Assembly (NCBI RefSeq): GCF_037963765.1
Contig: NZ_CP150166.1
Location: 3,045,501-3,109,500 of the forward strand
Source of the DNA: Sporosarcina sp. FSL W8-0480
GTDB taxonomy: Bacteria > Bacillota > Bacilli > Bacillales_A > Planococcaceae
Reading direction: 5' to 3'
DNA length: 64,000 bases
Numbering within the stretch: position 1 is the first letter of the stretch; every line of letters begins with the position of its first letter. A model generated the notes under the pieces. The model did no database searches and was not told the origin of the DNA. It saw only the letters and a list, made by a program, of their open reading frames with translations. Positions 31,623 through 39,945 of the stretch are shown in pieces. A program made the translations under genes and the position numbers.

Positions 31623-32063
31623 ATGAATTTGAGGTTGGCGGCTGATATTGCTTTTATGGAGGAGGTAAAGAGGTACAACGAGCAAGAACTCAGGGAATTG
31701 GTCTACAATACTTATAATCTATTAGGTGAAAAATATAATAAAATTGTTGGCTTTGGTTTTGGCGGTTGCAAGGAGTTTGTGGCAGCTCTGATTTTGTCGG
31801 AATTTGATCATACGACTTCTCAGTATATAGATCATGGGGTTGAACAGGTCTTTATGGGCAATTGGGGCCCTGTTGATTTTAGTAATTTTATGGATAAGGT
31901 GATTTTCGAAAACAGTTGTATTTCCTATCCTGCCTGGAGCAGAGCTTATCGATTTATAGTGAAGAGTCATGCTTGGTTGGAAGACCATCCTTGTTCTGCG
32001 GCAAATACGGTTCGCTCATCCGCGACTAAGGGCATCTTTTCAAGGAAGTTAATTAATTCATAA
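31623..32063 (+). CDS. Hypothetical protein, orphan
   Basis: A 146-aa protein that I do not recognise. It is soluble, with a helical charged N terminus, a glycine-rich IVGFGFGGCKEF segment at about 41-52, several aromatic residues (NWGPVDF, YPAWSRAYRF) and a basic C terminus. There is no signal peptide or membrane helix. GGAGTGA precedes the start; with ATG at 31623 the spacing is very short, so a TTG at 31629 or 31635 in the same frame could be the true start. It stands alone between two related hairpins (31356 and 32112) and has its own promoter-like sequence, so it looks like an inserted or selfish small unit. It is not clearly linked to the NRPS operon or the Tct operon. Confidence 0.6.
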   Translation: MNLRLAADIAFMEEVKRYNEQELRELVYNTYNLLGEKYNKIVGFGFGGCKEFVAALILSEFDHTTSQYIDHGVEQVFMGNWGPVDFSNFMDKVIFENSCISYPAWSRAYRFIVKSHAWLEDHPCSAANTVRSSATKGIFSRKLINS

Positions 32064-32071
32064 TAATTGCG

Positions 32072-32097
32072 AGGTACCTGTGCAGGAAACATTCAAT
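32072..32097 (+). repeat. Dispersed AGGTACCTGTGCA repeat, single arm
   Basis: AGGTACCTGTGCAGGAAACA at 32072 matches the arms of the repeat at 38198-38307 (AGGTGCCTGTGCAGGAAACA). Further copies or partial copies lie near 47709, 49807, 56331 and 56434. Confidence 0.65.
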
Positions 32098-32111
32098 CCA
32101 TTAAAAAACGG

Positions 32112-32154
32112 GGCTGTCCAGAAAGTCAGTAAAAACTGACCTTATGTGACAGCC
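32112..32154 (+). terminator. Hairpin following the 31623 gene
   Basis: GGCTGTCCAGAAAGTCAGT pairs imperfectly with ACTGACCTTATGTGACAGCC around an AAAA loop, followed by ATTTTA. It is 49 bases after the stop at 32063 and may terminate that transcript. It is a diverged copy of the hairpin at 31356. Confidence 0.55.
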
Positions 32155-32184
32155 ATTTTAAATTACACAATGAGTGGTAATGTT

Positions 32185-32322
32185 GATTTCCGCTTCAGGC
32201 GGACGCTTTCCGCCGGCATGGCTTGAGCCTCCTCGGTCGCTAAAGGCGTGCGCCCTGCGGGGTCTCAAGGCTCATGCTATTCCGGCAGGAGTCGCCGCCT
32301 TCCGCTCCAATCAACGGAAATC
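32185..32322. repeat. GC-rich ~138-bp palindromic repeat
   Basis: This stretch is far richer in GC than its surroundings. Its ends are GATTTCCG and CGGAAATC (perfect complements), and inner parts also pair imperfectly, for example CCGGCATGGCTTGAGCC with GGCTCATGCTATTCCGG. I recall very similar intergenic palindromes, with the same TTGAGCCTCCTCGGTCGC core, as dispersed repeats in Bacillus and relatives; that recall was not checked. A 61-residue frame across it (32174-32359) is not a gene. Confidence 0.75.
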
Positions 32323-32371
32323 CTTTCAATATGGAATACATACTTACGAGGTACCTTAACAAATGAAAATC

Positions 32372-32400
32372 CCCAGCAACCGACTTATTTGGTTGCTGGG
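32372..32400 (-). terminator. Rho-independent terminator of the tct operon
   Basis: A perfect 10-bp stem, CCCAGCAACC / GGTTGCTGGG with a 9-base loop, is followed on the minus strand by GATTTTC. It lies 53 bases after the tctA stop. Confidence 0.8.
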
Positions 32401-32453
32401 TAACTTATTGTATCTGTTATCTGTAATTTAGTTGATGGATGCCTTTTAATATC

Positions 32454-33959
32454 CTAAGCTACTTTCTTTTTCTTCACAACCCCACTCAAAAACGGTGATA
32501 CGAATGTGATTGCAGCAACGATTAATAGTACGGCTGAGATAGGTCTGTTGAAGAATATGTTAAAATTGTCTTGGGAGATAAGCATGGACTGATTATAGCT
32601 TGTTTCTGCAAGTGGCCCAAGAATAATTGCCAAAACAATCGGTGCAAGTGGAAATCCATATCTTCTTAAGATGAAACCAATGACCCCGAACAACAACATG
32701 ACCCAAATATCATAAGCGTTATTATGAATTGCGTACGAGCCAACAATACTTAACAATAAAATAATAGGTCCTAACACAATAGGCTTCACGACTAATACTT
32801 TTGAAAAAATCCTTGCGCCGCCAATTCCAATAACAATAATTAGGATGTTTGCAACAAATAAGCTGAAAAATAAGGAGTACACAATGTCCCCACTATGTGT
32901 AAAAAGTTCCGCACCCGGTCGTAATCCATGAATGAGTAGACCACCTAAAAATACAGCGGATACGGCATTACCAGGTATTCCAAGTGATAACAATGGAATT
33001 AGTGATCCACCAGTTACTGCATTATTGGATGCTTCAGGTGCAGCAACTCCCTGAATGGACCCTTTACCGAATGAGTCTTTATCTTTTGACCATCTCTTCG
33101 CTTCATTATAAGCAATAAATGCTGCTGGATCCGTTCCTACTCCTGGGATTATTCCTATAATAGTTCCAATGATTGAGGAACGACCCATGTTAGGAGTCAG
33201 TCTTAATAATTCTTTAAACTTCGGAACCACTTTTCCTGCCACTGTCGGGATTTGCGAAAGTTCTAATCCTTCATCATTTGACAACTTACTGGAAATCATT
33301 AAATTAAATGCTTGAGATGCTGAGAATAATCCAATCAAAACAGGGATCAATGCGAATCCATCCAATAACGCAGGATGTCCGAAAGTGAATCTTGGATATC
33401 CGGAAATAGGATCCATGCCGACCGTTGCTATCAAAATCCCGAAAACCCCTGCCAATAAACCTTTCACAGGACTTTTACCAGTCAAACTTGAGATAATTGT
33501 TAAGCCAAACACTGCTAAAGCAAAGTATTCTGGTGGACCGAATCGTAAGGATTGTTGGGCCAAAAACGGTGCGAAAGCCGATAAGGCGATGACACTTACA
33601 ATCCCACCAAAACCAGAGGCAATTGCTGCAATCCCTAATGCTTTAGCACTTTCGCCTCTTTTTGTCATTTCATAACCATCTATTACCGTTGCAGCTGCTG
33701 ATGGCGTTCCAGGTGTATTCAATAAAATCGCTGAAATCGACCCAGAAAATACAGATGCCGAATAGACTGCACCAAGTAAGATAAGTCCGGTTGCCGGATC
33801 CATCGAAAAGGTAAATGGGATTAATATCGCAAGTGCCATTGTGGAACTTAATCCAGGCAATGCCCCGGTGAATACTCCAAATAACACACCACAAAGAATG
33901 GCGAATATATTAGTCGGTGTAAAAACGTTCCCTGCTGCCGATAACCAAACCTCTAACAA
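32454..33959 (-). CDS. tctA: Tripartite tricarboxylate transporter permease, TctA family
   Basis: A 501-aa integral membrane protein with about 12 hydrophobic segments. The N-terminal part contains GALPGLSSTMALAILIPFTF and LNTPGTPSAAATVIDGYEM, both characteristic of TctA permeases, and LSLGIPGNAVSAVFLGGLL in the second half repeats the glycine/proline-rich pattern. TctA is the large membrane subunit of the TctABC secondary carrier, which takes up citrate or other carboxylates driven by an ion gradient. It is the last gene of the unit RraA-like / dehydrogenase / tctC / tctB / tctA and lies 14 bp after tctB. The actual substrate is not given by the sequence; the neighbouring aldolase and dehydrogenase suggest a hydroxy- or oxo-carboxylate. 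Confidence 0.93.
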   Translation of the reverse strand: MLEVWLSAAGNVFTPTNIFAILCGVLFGVFTGALPGLSSTMALAILIPFTFSMDPATGLILLGAVYSASVFSGSISAILLNTPGTPSAAATVIDGYEMTKRGESAKALGIAAIASGFGGIVSVIALSAFAPFLAQQSLRFGPPEYFALAVFGLTIISSLTGKSPVKGLLAGVFGILIATVGMDPISGYPRFTFGHPALLDGFALIPVLIGLFSASQAFNLMISSKLSNDEGLELSQIPTVAGKVVPKFKELLRLTPNMGRSSIIGTIIGIIPGVGTDPAAFIAYNEAKRWSKDKDSFGKGSIQGVAAPEASNNAVTGGSLIPLLSLGIPGNAVSAVFLGGLLIHGLRPGAELFTHSGDIVYSLFFSLFVANILIIVIGIGGARIFSKVLVVKPIVLGPIILLLSIVGSYAIHNNAYDIWVMLLFGVIGFILRRYGFPLAPIVLAIILGPLAETSYNQSMLISQDNFNIFFNRPISAVLLIVAAITFVSPFLSGVVKKKKVA

Positions 33960-33973
33960 TACGTTTCACCTCT

Positions 33974-34420
33974 TTAATAAAAGTTCTCGAATAGCCCTTG
34001 CGGTAATGGAACCTTTAAGAACACCTGAAAGATTAGCGTTACCACTATAGATGATGCTATTGAAATAATAATGACATTCTTGAAATGTCGGTACCCAAAA
34101 ACCCAAAACAAGAAAAATAATAGAATGATAGATGATACTGTGAATCCAAGGAAATCCATCGCAATCATGTAAATAACTGCCGATGCAGCAATGATTGCCA
34201 AAAGCTTATATTCTCTTGTTGATATTGTATTTTCTGAAACCTGCTCGCGGTCAGGTTTCAGTTTGGTGTCCACAATAAGAGCTATTGCTAAAACCATGAG
34301 GACGACAGCGAAAAACTTTGGCCAAAATGCCGCCACTTCACTAAATTGGAAGGAATAAAAGAATGCAAACAGGCCTAATGAAAAGAAGATCCCCGCTAAA
34401 ATACCATTGATTTTAAACAT
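33974..34420 (-). CDS. tctB: Tripartite tricarboxylate transporter small subunit, TctB family
   Basis: A 148-aa protein with four predicted membrane helices (about 7-22, 30-50, 72-92, 97-140), the usual layout of the poorly conserved TctB subunit. Identification rests mainly on size, topology and position between tctC and tctA. It is needed with TctA to form the membrane part of the carrier. It begins about 40 bp after tctC. Confidence 0.85.
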   Translation of the reverse strand: MFKINGILAGIFFSLGLFAFFYSFQFSEVAAFWPKFFAVVLMVLAIALIVDTKLKPDREQVSENTISTREYKLLAIIAASAVIYMIAMDFLGFTVSSIILLFFLFWVFGYRHFKNVIIISIASSIVVTLIFQVFLKVPLPQGLFENFY

Positions 34421-34460
34421 TTATTCACCTACTTTAAAATGATAAATTGATTACCCTTAA

Positions 34461-35432
34461 TCACTTACCTGCGAATTTCATATATTTATTATAAGTGTCA
34501 TCAATAATTGCTTTAAATTCTTCTGCATTTTTATACGTAATATTGATACCTGAATTTGTCATTTGCTCTTGATACTCTTCTTGCTCAGTAATTTCCTTAA
34601 ACTTCTCTTGTAGGTATTCAATTATTTCTGGATCAGTTCCTTTTGGTGCCGCAAATCCTCTCCATGAACCTGACACGACATCTAATCCATGTTCACTTGC
34701 TGTTGGTACATCTGGTATTAAGTCTGATTTTTCGCTATCAAATAGTAGAATTGCTTTCATTGCACCACTTTTCAATTGACTTTCGAAGCCTGAGTAATTA
34801 CCAATCAATGCATCGATATGTCCACCCGCAACTGCCGCAACCGCCAATGCTTCACCGTCGAATGGAACTGTTGTGATATCGATTCCCGCAACTTCCGCTA
34901 GTTCTTTGCTTGTAAACGCCGGTACTGTTTGCGCACCAGAAACTCCTACGCTAATTTTGCCCGGATTTTCTTTTGCATAGTTGAGGAATGATTCAGCATC
35001 ATCATATGGTGCATCTTTCCCTAATACTAAAAAGAAAGGGTCATTAACAGTCATGATAATTGGAACAAAATCTTCATGTGTATAGGAAACGTTATTGAAA
35101 ATTGGATTACTTACAATAGAAGAAGTGATTAAAGTTAATGTATAGCCATCTGGTTTTGCAGTGGCACCAGCTGTTTGACCAATACTGCCTCCCCCACCGT
35201 CTCTGTTTTCAATGACTAAAGATTTCCCAACGATATCTTTCGCGTGGTTAGCAAGGATTCTAGATGTATTATCCGCAGGACCCCCGGCCGAAAACGGATT
35301 GATTATTTTAATCGGTTTTGTCGGATAATCTACTCCGTCTTTATTTTTAGCGTTATCATTCGAACACCCTGCCAATACTACTAATAGGGCCAATACCATA
35401 AATGAAATTACTTTTGTGAAATTTTTTCTCAT
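34461..35432 (-). CDS. tctC: Tripartite tricarboxylate transporter substrate-binding lipoprotein
   Basis: A 323-aa Bug/TctC-family binding protein. The N terminus is a lipoprotein signal with lipobox LAGC (Cys23). The mature part contains the family's YPTKPIKIINPFSAGGPAD start and GGGSIGQTAGATAKPDGYTL, which bind the carboxylate group in Bug proteins. It would sit on the outer face of the membrane and deliver substrate to TctAB. Bug proteins bind varied carboxylates, so the ligand cannot be named. The gene lies 21 bp after the dehydrogenase gene. Confidence 0.93.
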   Translation of the reverse strand: MRKNFTKVISFMVLALLVVLAGCSNDNAKNKDGVDYPTKPIKIINPFSAGGPADNTSRILANHAKDIVGKSLVIENRDGGGGSIGQTAGATAKPDGYTLTLITSSIVSNPIFNNVSYTHEDFVPIIMTVNDPFFLVLGKDAPYDDAESFLNYAKENPGKISVGVSGAQTVPAFTSKELAEVAGIDITTVPFDGEALAVAAVAGGHIDALIGNYSGFESQLKSGAMKAILLFDSEKSDLIPDVPTASEHGLDVVSGSWRGFAAPKGTDPEIIEYLQEKFKEITEQEEYQEQMTNSGINITYKNAEEFKAIIDDTYNKYMKFAGK

Positions 35433-35453
35433 CGTTAATCCCCCTTGTATAAT

Positions 35454-36332
35454 TTAATTTTCTTGAGCCATTTGATCCAAAACATCTTTCCAAGATGATG
35501 GTGTGACACCGTCGAACTTTTCTTTCAATCGGAAACTATGCATGTATTCAAGTTTTTCACGTACTGCTGTCGCCATAATTGCATTCACATTAAGCGATTC
35601 TAACATTTGGTTCGAGCCAGACATTTCAGTGAATCTTCGTTCTGCATGAATTGCAGTCCCTGTCACCAAACGATTTAATGTACTTTCGAAATCTGCTTTA
35701 TTCATTGTTTCTGAAACTGAATGAATTACAAGTTCTTCAATTTCCAATTTCCGTGCTGCCTCCAACATCTCCACACCTAAAACCGATAGACCCTTCATAA
35801 ATACACTTCTTACTAATTTTACAGCTGATGCTTCACCGGCAATATCACTGATCTTTGTCAAATCCATTTGGTATTCTGCAAACAATTTGATCATTAGATC
35901 TACACCATTTCCACTCGCATAAATCGGTACTTTATGTTTGTAAACTGGCAGAGGTCCCATCATAGCCGCATCGACAAAAAGGGCATCCTTTTGAATAACG
36001 CTTTCACTTATCGCCTTTTTGATATCCGGACTTGAAGCTGAAACGTCAATATAGAGTGTATTTTTTTGAATAAAAGGCAGTGTCGCTGTACTTACGGCAA
36101 GAGCTTTATCCGCCGGTACTGCTACAACTAAAACAGTGGATTGTTGAACCACATCCTCCAAATTCGGGATGAGATTCACATTTGCTTTATCAGCCCTTTC
36201 TTCTATTACTTTCCCGTAGACAGGATTATTTAGGGATGCATCAAATGCAATGATACCTTTTATTCCTTCCTCATTAAATCCTAATGCCATATTAAATGAT
36301 GCTTCACCAAAACCAATAAACCCTACTTTCAT
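35454..36332 (-). CDS. NAD(P)-dependent oxidoreductase with DUF1932 C-terminal domain
   Basis: About 292 aa. An N-terminal Rossmann fold starts VGFIGFGEASFNMALGF, where G-F-G-E-A-S replaces the usual G-x-G-x-x-G of 3-hydroxyacid dehydrogenases, as in the DUF1932 group. The C-terminal half is helical with SAVKLVRSVFMKG holding the conserved lysine. Such enzymes are grouped with 6-phosphogluconate dehydrogenase-like beta-hydroxyacid dehydrogenases; their substrates are often unknown. I prefer the ATG at 36332, though an in-frame TTG at 36338 is also open; GGGAG lies upstream. It sits between the RraA-like gene (12 bp upstream) and tctC, so it probably oxidises or reduces the imported acid or the aldolase product. 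Confidence 0.88.
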   Translation of the reverse strand: MKVGFIGFGEASFNMALGFNEEGIKGIIAFDASLNNPVYGKVIEERADKANVNLIPNLEDVVQQSTVLVVAVPADKALAVSTATLPFIQKNTLYIDVSASSPDIKKAISESVIQKDALFVDAAMMGPLPVYKHKVPIYASGNGVDLMIKLFAEYQMDLTKISDIAGEASAVKLVRSVFMKGLSVLGVEMLEAARKLEIEELVIHSVSETMNKADFESTLNRLVTGTAIHAERRFTEMSGSNQMLESLNVNAIMATAVREKLEYMHSFRLKEKFDGVTPSSWKDVLDQMAQEN

Positions 36333-36349
36333 GTCCAATCATCTCCCAA

Positions 36350-37033
36350 TTAACGACCTTCAAATTGCTTCATTTTATCTCTTAACCAATTCGGTTCGAT
36401 ACTATTTACAGGTGCATTTTCACTTTTAAGCTTCGAATACTTTAAAATTTCTTCGATTCTACTATTTTCATAGACTAATTTCTTTTCCGCATTTGAAATT
36501 GTATCTTTTAGCATATCACGGGGTATTACTACTACTCCGTCTGTATCCCCAACAATTAAATCACCGGGATTTACGACAATACCACCACACGAAATTCTTT
36601 TATTAATCGTTCCCGGACCTTCTTTAAACGGGCCCGCGGGAATAAAACCTTTTGCAAAAATAGGAAATTCCAATTTTGATAGTTCATCATGATCACGAAC
36701 TAACCCATCAATAATGATGCCCCCAAGATTTTTGGCTTTTGCAGCAAACGCCATTAACTCTCCAAGGTATGCACGGTGTTCATAGCCTTTCCCGTCAACA
36801 ACTAATACACTACCTTCCGGGGCCGTATGAATAGCTTGATGTAAAAATAAATTATCACCAGGTTCCAATGAAACCGTAAATGCAGGTCCAATAACTCTTT
36901 GTTCAGCGGTAACTGGTTTTATTTTATAATCCATTGCACCCGAATTAACTAACCCATCACATAGCAATGTAGAATTTAGTTGCGAAAGTCGATCAAGCAA
37001 ATCGTTTGGTAGCCTAAAATTGTTAGTATTCAT
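36350..37033 (-). CDS. RraA-like aldolase (HMG/CHA aldolase family)
   Basis: A 227-aa protein of the RraA fold, which includes 4-hydroxy-4-methyl-2-oxoglutarate / 4-carboxy-4-hydroxy-2-oxoadipate aldolases. Family marks are GPAFTV, LVVDGKGYEHRAYLGEL and GIIIDGLVRDHDEL, where the G-x-V-R-D arginine and aspartate bind substrate and metal. Members of this family that lie in carbon-uptake operons are usually lyases rather than the RNase E inhibitor. It leads the tct unit and has a GGGGGAGAAG ribosome binding site. A cre-like site lies ~20 bp upstream. It would cleave a 4-hydroxy-2-oxo acid to pyruvate and a second oxoacid; substrate inferred. Confidence 0.87.
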   Translation of the reverse strand: MNTNNFRLPNDLLDRLSQLNSTLLCDGLVNSGAMDYKIKPVTAEQRVIGPAFTVSLEPGDNLFLHQAIHTAPEGSVLVVDGKGYEHRAYLGELMAFAAKAKNLGGIIIDGLVRDHDELSKLEFPIFAKGFIPAGPFKEGPGTINKRISCGGIVVNPGDLIVGDTDGVVVIPRDMLKDTISNAEKKLVYENSRIEEILKYSKLKSENAPVNSIEPNWLRDKMKQFEGR

Positions 37034-37051
37034 CGCTTCTCCCCCTCATTA

Positions 37052-37065
37052 ATAAAGCGCTTTCA
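37052..37065 (-). promoter_or_regulatory. Candidate cre (CcpA) site before the RraA-like gene
   Basis: On the minus strand TGAAAGCGCTTTAT fits the Bacillus cre consensus TGWAARCGYTWNCW with one mismatch. It is about 20 bp upstream of the RraA-like start, so CcpA binding would block transcription of the tct operon when preferred sugars are present. Confidence 0.5.
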
Positions 37066-37186
37066 ATTACGGTGTAAAAATTTCTACTTTTTTAACCTAT
37101 GTAATATTTATTACCTCTCACAGTTTTAGAATAGCACCCCGTTTTAGAAAAGTAAATACAATTTACGAATTTGCGAAAATAAAAAA

Positions 37187-37220
37187 AGACAATTCTCTAA
37201 AGTAAATGAGAGAGTTGTCT
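37187..37220 (-). terminator. Terminator of the RpiR-type regulator gene
   Basis: AGACAACTCTCT and AGAGAATTGTCT pair with one mismatch around a 10-base loop, followed on the minus strand by a run of seven T. It lies 15 bases after the regulator stop. Confidence 0.85.
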
Positions 37221-37234
37221 AAGAAAGCTGTAGA

Positions 37235-38095
37235 TTATTGGTTTGAAGGTAAATGGTGATAATTAATTTCAGTTAGAATATCATTGACTTTATCCAGTCG
37301 CGATTTAATTTTCTCATGGTTCTGTGCAGCCACCGCTGTTATTAAATAATCTGCCAAGAAAATTGATGAAGTTATTGAATTATGAAAAGATAGGCTACTT
37401 GAACTGCAAGGTAGAATTACATCTGCATACTTTACCAGAGGTGATGAGTAACTGTCCGTAATTGCAATTACCGTAGCCTCCGCCTTTTTAGCATGAGACA
37501 CTAAATCTACAATGCGACGTGCATATCTTGGATAACTAATTGCTATCACTACATCCGTAGAGTCAAACCCCGCAACATCATCAATCCAATCGCTCTGATC
37601 TGCATTTTGGAGTTTTGTATTCCCCAATAATCGATTTAACCCATGCGTTAAATACTGCGCTACTGGTAATCCGCTTCGTACACCCGTGCAATAAATATTT
37701 CGTGCATTTAATATCGTTTTTATTGTTTTCTCCAACGATTCATTAGTGATGACATCAAATGTATTCTGGATACTATTTATTTGAAAGTCAACGTACTGTA
37801 ACCATAAATCATTTTTGGTCAAATCCTTCATGTTTGCTTCAAGTCTCGTATGTGGGGCGGCCTTACTCCTCAAAATCTCCTGTAACCCCTTCTGGAATTC
37901 GGAGTATCCAGAATACCCTAAGCTAAATGTTAACCTCATAATGGTAGTTGTACTTGTGCCAACAATTCCCGCCAACTGATCCACTGTATAGAATGCAACA
38001 TCCATGGGATTTTTAATAATAAAATCCGCAACTTTTTTCTGTGTATCCGTTAATTCATGCATCTTGATCTTCAACTTCTCAATCGGATTGCTCAA
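37235..38095 (-). CDS. MurR/RpiR family transcriptional regulator
   Basis: About 286 aa. The N-terminal HTH_6 domain (IEKLKIKMHELTDTQKKVADFI...TIMRLTFSLGYSGYSEF) binds DNA. The C-terminal SIS domain (about 130-260) contains IYCTGVRSG, VVIAISYPRYARRIVDL and AEATVIAITDS, which bind phosphosugars or other ligands. The frame is open to 38188, but a TTG at 38095 follows AGGGTGAGG and gives the standard N terminus SNPIEKL; a GTG at 38104 is an alternative. It is transcribed toward the RraA-tct operon with its own terminator, and most likely controls that operon. Its ligand may be a sugar acid or a catabolic intermediate; this is inferred. Confidence 0.88.
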   Translation of the reverse strand: MSNPIEKLKIKMHELTDTQKKVADFIIKNPMDVAFYTVDQLAGIVGTSTTTIMRLTFSLGYSGYSEFQKGLQEILRSKAAPHTRLEANMKDLTKNDLWLQYVDFQINSIQNTFDVITNESLEKTIKTILNARNIYCTGVRSGLPVAQYLTHGLNRLLGNTKLQNADQSDWIDDVAGFDSTDVVIAISYPRYARRIVDLVSHAKKAEATVIAITDSYSSPLVKYADVILPCSSSSLSFHNSITSSIFLADYLITAVAAQNHEKIKSRLDKVNDILTEINYHHLPSNQ

Positions 38096-38196
38096 ATCCC
38101 TCACCCTTTTCACCACGATGGAATATTTATTACATCTTAATTTTATAATGTATATACTACTACATGAATTCCAATTCTCCAAGAGCATACTGTATT

Positions 38197-38307
38197 TTGT
38201 AAAGGTGCCTGTGCAGGAAACATTTGTAAAGGTGCCTGTGCAGGAAACATTAAACCTAATTATACAATTGTAGTGAATTAACTGAATTCAACCATGCACA
38301 GGTACCT
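38197..38307. repeat. Dispersed palindromic repeat, full copy with a 27-bp tandem duplication
   Basis: The left arm AAAGGTGCCTGTGCAGGAAA occurs twice in tandem with a 27-bp period (from 38201 and 38228). The right arm at 38294-38307, ATGCACAGGTACCT, is its inverse complement, preceded by TGAATTCAAC. The arms could form a hairpin. Related pieces occur at 32072, 47705, 49807, 56331 and 56434. It lies between the RpiR-type gene and the gene at 38428, outside any coding sequence. Confidence 0.8.
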
Positions 38308-38427
38308 AAAAAAATACGGATTACAACAATCTGATTTTTGTGGAAATTTCAAAAGACACTGGGTGGCAATACCTGTACAATAGTTATTGATAGGTGTACC
38401 AAGTAAATTTACTTTGGAGGGTTCACG

Positions 38428-38880
38428 ATGGGGATTAATAAAGTCACATTAATGGAAGCGTATATGATTGAAACAATCCGAAGTAATGGCATTTCAAATC
38501 AGGAGTTGTTGACCCAACTCGAGCAAGAGAATAAAAGTGTTTGGGAGTCCATCAATCAAAATTTTAATTATGATGATTTAATCGCACTTTACATTCAAGA
38601 TAAAAGTGCATTCAAATCTATTCTTACGGATGGGTATCACGTGAAATTCATTACCATAAAAGGCCTACAAACCCTTTTGGAAATGAAAATAAAAAAAACA
38701 GCTGGAAAAGACTACACTTTGTCAGACAAGGGCATGGAACATTTGATAGTTACAGAAACGGAATTAACAATGCTGAATCAGATTCTCTCAAAGAACTGGA
38801 CAATTGAAGAATTACCTACAGATATAGAAAACGTCCAACTAAAAGAAATTAGCATACAACTTGCATACTCACTCGCCTAA
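38428..38880 (+). CDS. Hypothetical protein
   Basis: A 150-aa soluble, mostly helical protein that I cannot assign. It has a strong GGAGGGTTCACG ribosome binding site. Residues 1-45 are acidic and helical (ISNQELLTQLEQENKSVWES); the middle (VKFITIKGLQTLLEMKI) is basic. There is no signal peptide, membrane helix or known catalytic motif. It might be a small DNA-binding or antirepressor-like protein, but nothing proves it. It is alone on the plus strand, convergent with the BKACE unit, and ends ~110 bp before a shared terminator. Confidence 0.75.
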   Translation: MGINKVTLMEAYMIETIRSNGISNQELLTQLEQENKSVWESINQNFNYDDLIALYIQDKSAFKSILTDGYHVKFITIKGLQTLLEMKIKKTAGKDYTLSDKGMEHLIVTETELTMLNQILSKNWTIEELPTDIENVQLKEISIQLAYSLA

Positions 38881-38987
38881 AGTAATGTGTTGAATGGATA
38901 AGCAGTTTCCTGTAAAAGGGATAACGAAAAAGGGACCAGGTTCTAAGACAATTTCGAATTCAATGGGAGCCCAGTACTCCAAAAATG

Positions 38988-39024
38988 AACCCAACCCTTA
39001 ATTTTCGAATTAAAGGTTGGGTTT
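38988..39024. terminator. Bidirectional terminator
   Basis: AACCCAACC and GGTTGGGTT flank an AT-rich inner stem (TTAATT/AATTAA). T-rich sequence lies on the minus-strand side (CATTTTTGG), so it terminates the BKACE unit and may also end transcription of the gene at 38428. Confidence 0.85.
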
Positions 39025-39035
39025 ATAGATGATGA

Positions 39036-39869
39036 TTATTGATAAGAATGATTTTTTAAACCAAGAATATCCCTTGCTTCATCAGGTGTTGCAACTTCTT
39101 TCCCAAGTTCCTTAATGATTCGTTTAGCCCGTTCAACAAATTCAACGTTTGACTTGGCCAATTGATCTTTTGCATAAAAGATATTATCTTCCATCCCAAC
39201 CCTTATATGCCCCCCTAAAGCTAATGTTGCATAGAGAATTGGAAGATGCATTTTCCCAATACCGAATGCGCTCCATGTGGAATTTTTCGGTAACAGATTC
39301 TTTAAATGAAGTAAATTATCAATTGTTGCCTTCATTCCGCCCGGAGCACCTAAGACAAACTGAAAATGAGCTGGTGAGTCTAAAATCCCCTTTTTCAAAT
39401 AGTATTCGGCATTATAAAACATACCTGTATCAAACACTTCTATTTCAGGTTTCACATTATGTTCTTTCATAGTTGTTCCCAGTTTTTCCAAAAACTCAGG
39501 ACTATTTAGAAATACCGTTGAATGCCCCCAATTCATCGAGCCTGCGTCATAGCTCGCCAACTCGGGCTTTAATTCAATAAATGGCAACATCCTTGAATCA
39601 TCATCCATTACGAGACTTCCGGAAGTTGTCAGATTCAATACGATATTACACCGTTCTCTAATAAGATTTACCGTTTGTCGAAACTTTTCAATGTCCATTG
39701 ACGGTCTTCCGTTATCATCACGGACATGAATATGTGCAACTGATGCCCCAGCTTGATAGCAAGCAAATACCTCGTCCGCTATTTCCTCTGGTGTAAGTGG
39801 AACATAAGGTGTTTCCTTTTTCGTTGGCCATGCGCCAGTCGTTGCAACTGTCAATATAACTTTCTCCAT
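39036..39869 (-). CDS. BKACE family beta-keto acid cleavage enzyme
   Basis: A 277-aa TIM-barrel protein of the 3-keto-5-aminohexanoate cleavage enzyme family. The zinc-binding HIHVRD motif is at about 46-51, and ILTVATTGAWPTK, LNLTTSGS and EIEVFDTGM are conserved family segments. BKACE enzymes use zinc to transfer acetyl-CoA to a beta-keto acid, giving acetoacetate and a new acyl-CoA. Substrates differ among members and are not evident here. GGAGGATTTAAA precedes the start. It is the last gene of the Liv-transporter unit, 76 bp after the cyclase-family gene, so it probably acts late in degradation of the imported compound. Confidence 0.92.
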   Translation of the reverse strand: MEKVILTVATTGAWPTKKETPYVPLTPEEIADEVFACYQAGASVAHIHVRDDNGRPSMDIEKFRQTVNLIRERCNIVLNLTTSGSLVMDDDSRMLPFIELKPELASYDAGSMNWGHSTVFLNSPEFLEKLGTTMKEHNVKPEIEVFDTGMFYNAEYYLKKGILDSPAHFQFVLGAPGGMKATIDNLLHLKNLLPKNSTWSAFGIGKMHLPILYATLALGGHIRVGMEDNIFYAKDQLAKSNVEFVERAKRIIKELGKEVATPDEARDILGLKNHSYQ

Positions 39870-39945
39870 TTTAAATCCTCCTCTAATCTATTCAAATGAG
39901 TCAGTGGTCCTGTTCGACTGCATACTCACTATCACATGCAGGTAG

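Noticed and set aside
32174-32359. 61-residue frame over the GC-rich palindrome
   Set aside because: It is produced by the palindrome's composition. The sequence is better explained as a dispersed repeat.
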